Positions 35,601 through 47,600 of a stretch of DNA of 64,000 nucleotides are shown here, one piece after another (within the stretch, counting starts at the first letter, position 1; the number at the start of each line of letters is the position of its first letter). The DNA comes from Boswellia sacra (taxonomy: Eukaryota; Streptophyta; Magnoliopsida; Sapindales; Burseraceae). The stretch lies in the NCBI GenBank assembly GCA_013180625.2, contig SNVD02011208.1, forward strand, positions 484,501 to 548,500, given 5' to 3'. The notes beneath the pieces were generated by a model. It saw only the letters and a list, made by a program, of their open reading frames with translations, did not search any database and was not told the origin of the DNA. A program made the position numbers and the translations under genes.

Positions 35601-38600
35601 AATGCTAAATATTTATTTTGTTGACAAACACTGCATGATTCAACATAGGCCTTGATTTCCCTCTTCATGCCTGTCCAATAGAATTTCCTAGAAAGCCGCT
35701 GAGTAGTCTTAAGTAACCCCGAATGTCCTCCTATAGGGCTGTCATGGAACTCTTCAAGTAGTTTAGGAATCATAGGAGACTTCTTACTTAAAACAATCCT
35801 CCCCTTATACAGTAACCTCCCTTGAACCACTGCATATCCCTCCTGGTTAATGGTTCCAGCTAGTAAGGCAGCCTTCAAATCCCTCAATTCTACATCCTCT
35901 TCGAGTTCCTTGTCCACATCGTCAAAATTAAAGGCTGGTGAAAGCGACAGGGCAGTAAATTTAGGATGCCTGGACAAGGCATCTGCTGCCTTATTTTCCA
36001 AGCCAGGTTTGTACTGAATTTCAAAGTTGAATCCCAATAGTTTGGTTAGCCATTTTTTATGTTCCACACTAACCAGCCGTTGTTCCAAGAGGTATTTCAG
36101 ACTTCTTTGATCAGTTCCAACCACAAATCTTCTGCTTAGGAGGTATGGCCACCACTTTTGGACTGCCAATACAATTGCAACAAGTTCTCTTTCATAGACT
36201 GACTTGAGCCTCTGACTTGGAGGAAGCTTATGGCCAAAACAAGCTACTGGTCTGTTCCTTTGAGTCAATACTGCACCAATTCCTACTCCAGAAGCATCAG
36301 ATTCAATACAAAAAGGTTCTGAGAAATTTGGTAAAGCTAGCACTGGAACTGTAGTCATAGCCAATTTCAGCTTGTTAAAAGCTTCATTGGCCCTTTCATT
36401 CCAATTAAAACCATCTTTCTTGAATTGTTCTGTTAACGGAGCAGCCAAAGTCCCATACCCTGACACAAACTTCCTATAATACCCAGTCAACCCTAAGAAG
36501 CCCCGCAATTCTTTCAAGTTTTTAGGAACAGGCCACTGTACCATTACTTTAATTTTAGAATTATCAATAGCAACCCCATCCTTGGAAATCACATGGCCTA
36601 AATATTCCAAGCTGCTCTGAGCAAACAAGCATTTCTTTTGATTAGCAAACAGTTGCTGATCAACCAGAATTTTAAAAACAGCCGACAAATGCTGTAGGTG
36701 ATCCTTCATGTACTGCTGTATACCAAGATATCATCAAAGAAAACTAGAACAAATTTCCGTAGGTATTTCCGGAATATATCATTCATCAATGCCTGAAATG
36801 TCGATGGAGCATTTGTGAGGCCAAAGGGCATCACCAGAAATTCGTAGTGCCCATCATGTGTTCTAAATGCTGTTTTGTAAACATCTTCAGGCTTAACCCG
36901 TATTTGATGATAACGTGATTTGAGATCCAGTTTAGAGAATACACAAGCCCCATGTAATTCATCCAAGAGTTCGTCAATCACAGGAATTGGATATTTGTCT
37001 GGTACAGTGGCTTGATTTAGTGCTCTATAGTCCACACAGAAACTCCAACTGCCATCCTTTTTTTTAACAAGTAATACCGGGCTAGAAAAAGGGCTACTGC
37101 TGGCTCTAATTATCCCTCCTGCCAGCATTTCTTGTACCAGTTTTTCAATCTCATCCTTCTGTATCTGTGGATATCTATAGGGCCGGACACTAATCGGTTT
37201 GCATCCCTCTCTAAGGACAACAGCATGTTCTTTTCCTCTAGGAGGTGGTAAGCCATGAGGCATGGAAAAAACATCCTGAACTTCATTGAGAATATTCTCC
37301 ACTGCCTTAGGAACTGCACTGGAGACAGTGCCTTGTGTCACTGAAAGAGCACTCAATTCCAACAATATTCCCTGCCCACCACTTTGTACTACCTTCATAA
37401 TATTCTTGAATTTCACCTAAGTTCGACTAAGACTAGGATCCCCTTGAAGAACCACCGCAGTACCATTAACCTTAAACTCCATGGTCAATTCTTTACAATT
37501 GAATTTTATAATTCCCAAAGTTTGCAGCCACATCATCCCCAACACTACGTCAGACCCCCCAAGGCTCAAGGGTAGGAAATCCTCTACCACTTCTTCTCCC
37601 TGTACTGACAGAGTTATTCCCTTACAAACACCAACCCCTTCCCCTGTCCCCAAAAGAACCCCATATTTTTCTGTATCATCAACTGGTAAATCTAATTTAC
37701 TCACCAGGGCCTGTGAAATAAAATTGTGAATAGCTCCAAGATCAATCAATACAATGACTTCTTCATCTCTGATTGTCCCCTTCAATTTAATTGTTTTAGG
37801 GGTAGTGAGTCCCACGACAGAATTCATAGAGAGCTCCACCACATCTGTTTCCACTGGTTTTTCCCTGTTATCCTCAGCAGCAACATCCTCTACTTCAAGC
37901 TGATGATCCTGCACTTCTTGGATCACTAACATTTGGAGTTCTCTAAACCGACATCTGTGACCCAGAGAAAATTTCTCTTCACACCTGTAGCATAGGTCAT
38001 TTTCCCTCTTCTCCTGCAACTCTGCATCTGTGAGTCTCTTGAATGAAGCTCCAGGATTATGAAGTGGTTTCTTGGTCACTGCCCAGCTGCATGCTGGGGG
38101 TAAATTGTTCTGTGTCTTCAGACTGGTACTAGAATGTGTATATGTCCCTTTTCCTGATACACTGCCTATTCCAGTTCTGGATTTACTCAGCATCAGATTT
38201 CTGTCCTCCACTCTCTGGGCCAATTCCATCAATCGGGCCAGCCCACTCGGCTGTAACAGTCTCAACTCGGCCCGTATATCAGGTTTGAGCCCATTAATAT
38301 AGCCTCCCTCCAGGACGTTTTCAGAGACATCGTGCAGAGTCGACGCCAACGCTTCAAACTAGCGCCGGTACTCTCGGACAGTACCGATCTGTCTCAACGC
38401 CAGGAGTTTTTCATAGTTCGATCCCTCCTGCGAAGAACTGAACCGATCCAACATCAGACCTTTCATCTCGTCCCAGCTCCTCATCGGTCGACGGCGGTCT
38501 TCCCACTAGAACCACGACAGTGCTTCACCTTCGAAACACACCGCCGCTGCCTCTATCTTCTCAATCGGAGTCAAGCGATTCAGCTCAAAGTACCTCTCGG

Positions 38601-41600
38601 CTCTAAAAATTCGTCCATCGGGATCGGCACCGTCAAATATCGGCATCTCCAGCCAACGTGGTGGTCAAAAATCTCCTCTGTGATTTTTGCCGCTGTTAAA
38701 ACCCCCAGACCCTCGAGGAGGAGCCGATGATCCCTCGCCAGCACTCCCCAAAGCGAGCCTCGCACTCCTGCCTTTCATTTCAAAGGTCCTTTCTGACTTA
38801 CTCTCAAACTTCTCCGCCATCGATTCCAGCTTCTCTAGCACAGTCGCCAGATTTTGTTCAAGTTGTTGAACCTTAGTCATCCCCTCCATGACAACTCCAA
38901 TATCTCCCTGAAATTGAGTAAGTTTTTCCTCAATCACATCCATTCTTGCTTCTCCCTTCTTAGCCATCTCAAGATCTCGGTGCTCTGATACCAAAATTGA
39001 TATGATTCTGGTTTTTTTCACTCACACACACACTGAATCTTGGACAGAATTTAGAAATTAGAAATGAAAATTAGAGCTGATAGTATGTAGATTAAAGAAT
39101 TCAAGTTGTATATGTAGCTGTTTGGCAGGTGATTCGAGAGCCTTGCCTCTCTCCAAGAGATTTCCTCTCCTTTCAAAAGTTTGTTAATATTTCTCTATGT
39201 CCCATTTCTCTCTCTTTCCCTTTTTATTTATACTCTAACTAACTTCACCAGCTCAGCCTAACAGCTCAGCACAAAACAACAAAAAGACATAACAGAAAAA
39301 AATAAAAGGAAGTCATCATTCCCTGCTTAACAACCCAGCTTCACCAATTTGCCCCTATTTCTTCAATGCTTTACTGCCTGCTATGTCGCCTAGCATATGT
39401 GAATCTAATTGGAGGCCTATCAGAATATTCTACTACTGACATAAATACTGGTTACATAAAATATATATAAATTATAAGTAAATAAATAAAACCCTGAAAA
39501 AAACAAAAATCAATTTTTGACAAGGAGAGGGCAAAGTATGCTACTCCAAAGCATGAGCATTCAGATGACTTACAAGCTTCTTTTCTTGCAGTTGTCCAAG
39601 AAATCCGTGCTGATTCACTGCCCGAAAAACTAGGAAATCTGCCTTTCCCACATATTGCCTGATATTAATAATTCCCATAAATATAGAAGATTTAGGGGAG
39701 ATAAAAATGCAGGAAAAGATAAAATTGCTGAAATGAAAATTTCCACTGTGCTCAAGTTACTTGTTATTCATGTGGTCCTGAGATATAAGGCGAACTATTT
39801 GCATTGTTGGGGGCCAGTTTGCTGCAAGCCTGAGAAGAGCAAAAAATAATGCATGTAAAGGATATGTTAATAATGAAGCAAACCAAGAGCATATGTAAAT
39901 ACAGAAATATAGAAAAGGCTGACAGTTGCACAACCAATTATAATTCAATCAATAAAATAGGGAAGTTCAAACACAATTACTTGATCAACTTGGCTCTTCT
40001 AGCATGTCAAGTTATGATTTCTGAATAAGGTTATCATCTGGAAAGGTTTTTAGAAATATCAGGATAATTTGTTTTTACAAGTCATAAGTGTGTAATATTC
40101 AGCGGGACCACAAGAAGTACTTTACTACACTTCAACTGTATACATATTGTTGGGATTATATATTCTATAGATGCACATACTACCCAGGAAATTAACAGAC
40201 CTCTAAATTTAAATCATTATAACATAGATAATAGAACTTTTTGACTTGCATCAACAAAGTACATCCTTAATAAGCATGGGAGTGAGGCCTGAAAAGGGAA
40301 CTCATTCCCCTGATCGGAGTCCCCATATTGGCCAGCACCTTCTCAAATGGGGAAAGAGACAAGGATGGGGAAAGTAAAATGAGCAGGAATGGCATTCCCT
40401 GCCCCAACCAGTTTACATCCCTGTTAGGTAGATGAATGGAATTTGAACCTTGACCTCTTGGCTGGAAACCAATGATCAACCATTCAATCTAGTCCTTGGG
40501 GTTAACAATTTAAAACATTTGCAAGCATAGATAATACAGGGAATCTTTTTTAACTTCTAACAAAAGAAAAATAATCCCCAAACTTACGACTCAGAAGCTG
40601 ATGAACTCCGATAACCCTGCCACAATTAAACAAAAGAGTTAGTTTATGTGTTCAATAGGAGCATAAAGAAGTAGGCGGAATGGGTACGATGTAAAAGTTA
40701 ACACGGAAGCGGTGAAGCAGCTCTACCAAAGAAAAATTATCACAAAACATTCTGTACAAAACAAATATAAGAGGAAAAAGGAAATATCATTATATTCGAA
40801 TAACAAATAATCAAGAGTTTGAGAGCATACTTCCAGTTTGGTGATAAAGACAGGCTGCCCTTGTCTCTGTCCAGACAAATTTCCCTGCAAGCAGTTTGAC
40901 CATTCAAGAAAAATCAATGCTTTTACTTCACAGTGATAAGATTAAAGATTAAAGAGTTAAAACATAATTGGAGCTTCCAATAGAAAATCGACTCTTCCAA
41001 ATTCACAACTTTGGTAATATAAGTCTATCTAACCCTTCCTTGATAGGAAACTGAAACTTATAACTTTAGGGATTGTAACCATCTTTGTGGATAATAAAAT
41101 TTGGTTCTTATAAAAGATGACAAAAGAAGGCTAAAAGCAGTTCTTATAAATTCAAATCCATACCAAATCCAAAAGAATTATACACAGCATCTGAGTAAGT
41201 CCCTTTTACCATTTATTTTGAAGAGTAATAAAAAGAGCAGAGCCCCGGACACGTAGAAAAAAATATAGAAAAAAATATCACATTTCAAAACTCTCTTATT
41301 AAAAAGTACGGAGGAAGGCAGGATGCAAAAAGTATAAAAGTTCAAGTCAATAAACTAAAAAATTATACCAATCTGTTACTTAGAGATTTAAAAAATATAA
41401 ATATATAAACGGCTTTCTGCTATTTTCATATTCATCATGAGTATTTCCCAAAATGCTTACTAGACTGGAATCCCAGCTTTAAAGTTAACAAACTTTAACA
41501 TAAAGAAATATTTAAGAGGATTGGCAAAGTTCATAACCAAGATTAAGAAGTCCATACACTCATCTACAGTTTGCAAATTCATCTTTAATCTTAAAAAAAA

Positions 41601-44600
41601 CAAAAAAATTACTTCACTTACCTCCCATACTTTGACATATTTGGATTGTGATGATTGCAAAGCACTTGTTGTCTGCTGTGACAATGGCATATTCGATGCT
41701 GTACTGCTGCTCACTCCAAGCGGCTGCAGTCCAGATTGCGCGTGTTGAGACATTCCTGGTGTAGGAATCATTGTGCCTGTTCCAGAAGAGACGCCTGATG
41801 GACCAAGACCACTCATCATGTTCTGATTCATGCTCATTCCACTTTGTACCATTTGTCCTCCTGAATGATTTGCTTGGCTCATACCAGGTACTGATTGACC
41901 CATACTAACACCTCCTTGAAGAGTACCCATTGGTTGTGAAATACCAAGGTTTGAATTTCCAGACATATTAGAAGTTGCAGAAGTGAACGAATTTAGACTT
42001 GAGTTTTGGGGAACCTGTGTAGTCCCTGTAAGAGTCCCTGAACCCATCATAGAGGTAATACTCGGTTGTCCGGATGAATATACAGTTTGAGCAGGAGGCA
42101 CTGAAGAAGCCATTCCACTGGATATCATATTTGACATATGCATGGCCATTGGAGTTTGACCCATGGATTGAAGTCCAATAGAAGTTCCTCCCGTCAGAGC
42201 AGCAGAGCTCATCACCTGCCGTGCTTGAGAGAGATTGTTCAGTATGCTAACATTTGCTGCAGCAGGAGGCACAGGACGCATAGGCTGTGACATGGCACTG
42301 ACAATAGGTTTTACTTCTGGCACACTGTCACCATTCGTGATCATCTCTTGAGAAGTAGAAGGCGGTGAAGAAGTCTGCAAGCTTGCAACTCCTTGAGAAG
42401 CAGGACGGGCAACAGACGAAATATGTGGAAAAGCAGATCCATTTACTGTGGAAGTTACAGTGCTTGGTTCCTGAACAAACAAATTATAAGTATGACCACT
42501 TACATAATCAATTCAACATAACAGTATTATCAACAACCTATTTCCCATAAATAAACCAAGAATGCAAAAACCATATGGACTTACAACTTTGATAGTAGCA
42601 TTTGCAACAGAAATTGGTTGCCTACTCATCATAGATCCGTTCACTGAAAACCAAAATGGAAGTAAGCCTCACTCAAGCAGAATGTTAAACAAGAACTAAG
42701 AAGAGGAAAATAACATAATAACTCCGACTCTTAACCAATTACATCAAGCAAAGATCTTAATTTATGTTCACAGCCCATTTCAGATAAATCCAAATACAAA
42801 TATCAAGTGATAACTCCAGCAATTAGCATTATAAAGTCAACACAAGCTGCACAAAGTTATTGCTCCAAACAACCCATCCCTTAAACTTAGGGCCTGAACC
42901 CATCCCTTAAAATTAGGGCCTATTTGGTTCAAGTGTTTTGGCTATTTTTTCTGCTTTCATTATCAAACAAAAACCTCAGAGAACGTGTAGCACATGTTTG
43001 TTTAGGCATTTTCACATGCATCATTCTCTTTAAAAACAAAAACAACTTTTTCTCATTTCCAAACAACTCTATACTTATATAATTTGTCTTTTCTTACTTT
43101 TTTATTTTAAAATAATTTTATTATTTTAATATAAATTATATTAATAATAAAAATTATATTTTAATTATTTTATAATATTTGAAAATTAAATAATATTTTT
43201 TAAAATTTTTACTCTATAATTCATTTAAAATGAAAGCACAAAATACATATAACCAAATATATTTTCACACAATTCAATCTTTCGTAGAACATGTAAGTAT
43301 ATCTCTCACTGTCATATACAACTAAAAATTTTGGAAACAAAAACACATAATTCATAACCAAATGGGCCCTTATTAGTTTCTAAATTTTATAACAAATGAT
43401 CAAATCAGGCAAAATTAGCAAAGCATCCCTCAAGCCATTATAAAATATGTGTTCTACAGCTGAAGGAACAGTGGACCAGATATCCACTAAAAAGAGATAG
43501 AAGCCAATTGTCCATTTTGTCGAAAATTTACAAAACGGACAACTTTTGTTTACCTTTAACAATCATAGAGAACAAATAAAAAAATAAAAAGAAGTGTTCT
43601 CAAGCTTTCTATTGACGATATTAATTTCAAATGCAACACAGAATAAATCAACAATAAAAAGCTAAGATTCATACAATTACATGACTTAAAGGCATGCCTG
43701 CTATGAATTGCAATATTTAGAGGTAGATGAACAGTCCAACAGAACCAAATTTTCCAACATTACATATTTGAGGCCAGAATAAACTCTCTTGAGCAATTGA
43801 TCTAAGAAGTGATGAGTAGTTGACGGTCCATGATGAAAATTCTTGTCTGTGTATGTAATTTTTTTTTTTTCCTTCTTTCTTTCTTATATACTTGGGGTTG
43901 GGATGCAATGCGCCATGCGACTACATTACTGGGCAATATCCATCCTTCGCAATGCAAAGCTTAGAAGGTGAACAAATGGACCACTCCAACAAAAGCATAT
44001 CATGCAACATTACGTACTTGAGGTTTCAGAAAACTATTGAAACAATAATTGAGAATACAATGATTAGGAAAGGTCTGGCAAAAAGAAAATTGTTGAGACA
44101 TGCCACTATATATAAACACAAGCTCAGATTACCATTGTGTTTGTTGGAACAATTTAAAAAAATAATAATTAATTAATTAACTAATATATCATGGAAATTT
44201 CACATGCAAAGGTCAAGATGCATTGTTAAAATTTAAAAAATAAAAAGTATAGTTTTATATGAATAAATAAATAATCAAACCAAATCAACAAAGAAAATCA
44301 TTGGATAAATACCTGCCGGAATAGAAGTTGGAGCTGGCCCTGTAACTGAAGTAACAGGAGCTATGTCCATTTTTACAGGATTCTGATTAGAAGCCAAATT
44401 CGTAACTCCTGAACGACTTAGAGCAGCACGAGCCTCCATAAAATTCTCTGAGATAAGAACAAGAAACTGAGGGTTTTTACCATTATCAACTGTTGGATCT
44501 GCTGTCCTAGGATTGCGCTTTCCCTGAATTGAAAACAGAAACAGGTCAGTTGCAAGTCTGGCCTCCATCAAGCAAAAAATTTAGTAATTTCCCCTTACTT

Positions 44601-47600
44601 CCTAAAAAGAAGGATAATTTATCATAAATTGTTATCAAAATTTCTAGACTGTTTTATCAATCACAAGCACAAAATGGTTCCATAAGAGTTCCATTAGAAA
44701 TTATGCAGATACTTATGAAAACTGCAGCCAAACAAAATGTTAAAAAAACTCAAGAGTAATGAATAAAGAGGGAGAACTTCAGATCAGATCCAGATTGAAT
44801 TGTACATACAATTTTGCAACTTCAACAAAATTCATCATTCTCACCGCATTGTAGATTGCTCTAAGTTTCGGAAGTTGTTTTGGACATATGATAGATAAAG
44901 AAACAGAGCACTGCAATGAAAAAGTAAAATGTGTAAGTACTTGATGATACGTGATCATCACAAGAAAGAGAGTTGTCAAAATCAGAACATGAAATAACTA
45001 AAAATGTAAGTACCTGAGCAAATGATTTAGCCAGAGTCTCTGCATCAGATAGGCGACTTTCTGTCTGTACTTCAATATTGTCATTCTGCTCTAAATTCTG
45101 CATCTGTGGTCGGTAAACTGGTGTGGGCAAGGGGTGAGGATTACTTGCAGCAACCACAACGCAATGCTTTTGTGCATCTGCATTTTGACTTTGGCTTGCA
45201 TTTGGAGAAACAGAAAACATCTGCAGGATGTATCATTAAAAGGTAAATCATTGAGCTCAGGCATAAGAATCAACATAAGTTTAGTGCATGAAAAACTTCT
45301 ATTCCATGGAAACCCAAAACAAAACTAACAACAAAAGAATATATTGTTGTCTGTTAAACGTAACTATTAATATCAATTGTTCGATTAAACCAAAATGGAA
45401 GTATATCTATACCCAAAGTCATTCAGATAAGAATCTGGTACACAATGAAATTGAGAAGATGATGATGAAAGCAACAAACTAAAATGTCATAATCAGTAAC
45501 TACAAGGATGGCAAGAAAAGGAAACATATCTATCAAACCAATAAACAGAACACAACAAGAATAGAGGAAGATTAGCATTTCATACCATTAGAGCTTCAGA
45601 AAGCCCTTCTGCTATTGCAGCATCATTGAAACCACCACCAGCAAAAGGAATGGTTGACAGCCACTGTAAAAAGATGTCAACATCTTTTGTCCACCCACTC
45701 CGCTGTACCAAACAAGCTGCAAAAAGAGAGAAATTTTTTTATTAAAGAAAATAAGAAATACATTCCTTGGTCGGTAAAGGCCAGTTGCAACAAACAAAGC
45801 TCAGGGCATTCTTTAGAGTTTCTCAGAATGTACTTTCTGCATAGAATGCAATCAAAAAAAACAAAGTGATTCTTGAAATAATAGGAAGTAGACTAAGCAA
45901 AGGACATACCACAATAAGATCCATGGGTGTTAAAGGTAACCAGTGAGAGTTCAACATTAGAGGCAGAGGACTTCTGTATTGTTTTAAAAAAAAAAAAAAA
46001 AAAGGGTCAGTGTAAACACAGCACAATAATAGCAAGTTGGACAGCTTAATCTTAGAAAGAATTACAGAGCAATATCTTCCAGCAAAATCTCACAATAACT
46101 AGTGATAATTATAGAAAAATAAACAAAAAAATAGAGCCGTGAAGAAAGTTTTTGATCCAAGTAACTTTGTTATATATATATATATATAAACGCACACATC
46201 CACATGAAGTCCACTCATCTAATGAATGAATGCTTTAAGAATATTCTAGTAGCCAAGCTAAACTTAACAAACCAGGGGAGACAAATTCTCATCCCCATCT
46301 TTATTGGGGTACAAATAAGAAAATTTAAGAAAATACAAGAACAACTTTCTTCCTTTTCTTTTTTTTTGGGGGGGGGGGAAGCAGCATCTACTATCATCCA
46401 AAATACATGCATGCACATGCGCTTGCACGAACAAAGACTGTCACATATCATGCTCACAAAAATGTTTAACGAGTTCAAAAATATCTTCACAAATGAATCA
46501 GCTTAACTAAACCATATACAGGCAAGTTTATTGCAGAATAAGTATAGTCTGCAATCTGCATCACAAAAATGAACATCATGTCATTCATCCTCACAAATAA
46601 AAATAATTATAACATCAGTGCAGATAGCTATTCAGTTGATTGCATAGCATTTGCACACAGCCGCTTTAGGTTCAATTACCAACAAATTGGTTCACTCATA
46701 TTATTAAAAAATTCATAATCCAGAGAAGAGGCACCATGTGCATCATATTTGAACCAAACTATTTAGCAACAGGATTTAGTAGCAAGAATACCTTTCCTAA
46801 CTAAAAGTAAAAGATCTTAAGCAGTGCAATAGCAATTTCAACAAACTTCATTATGGGACAAGGGAAACAAAAAGATTACCTGCCCAGCCAACTCACTACC
46901 ACAAAAAGACCTGTATAAACACAAAAATGATTCAGAACAGAATGATAGTATCACCAAACTAAACCCATGGAACCTGAGAAATTTCAAACACTGGTAACAG
47001 ATACAACCATCAATAGCCACAATTTCCAACAATTGTAGGTAAAGAAGTAGTCAAATTAGTCAACCACCCTAAATTTGAACATCTTTTAATTTATCCTTGA
47101 CACACAGAAGCGGTAACAGCTGACACTTCTTCTAAAAAGTAAACTAAGATTAAGTTAGTCTTAATTTTCCTCTCAAAATAACTAAATAAAGCTGGCATCA
47201 GATTCCTGAAGCTTCAAATCAATTGGTCAAAAGACTTGAGGATTTATAAGAACTCTGACAGTGGGAACTGAAGAATAAATATAATTGAAAAGCAGAGCAA
47301 CACAAAAATGAAAAATAAAAAATCCACCCACTTTCCCATAAAAGAATGGAACCTCATAACAAATACTTCACACTTACAAAAATAATTTAAAAGTTTATAA
47401 ATTTCTTCTTTCATATGAAAACATTTCTTTAACTCACCAAAACTAGCAAATCCATCAGTAAATTGATGAGTGCACAGTTTATCTTGGAATTAATAAATAA
47501 AAGTTTTCTTGTCACAGTTCATGAGACAAAATCAACAGAGATCTTTCTTTTCCTTTTATTTTGTAGGTGATATCCTCTAATCCAGGAACCCTGATCTGAC

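Larger units (their letters stand above)
34056..39422 (-). mobile_element. Ty3/gypsy LTR retrotransposon inside MED25 intron 13, sense orientation
   Basis: LTRs lie at 34056-34476 (3') and 38998-39422 (5'), with matching 5-bp target duplications GAATA at 34051-34055 and 39423-39427. The LTRs differ at roughly 15 positions plus small indels by hand count, so the insertion is younger than the chromovirus at 20364. Primer site, polypurine tract and gag-pol order run in the same direction as MED25. Two frameshifts and several stops disable the proteins. The integrase C-terminus carries a chromodomain-like segment, so a chromovirus branch is likely; I cannot fix the lineage. Confidence 0.93.
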
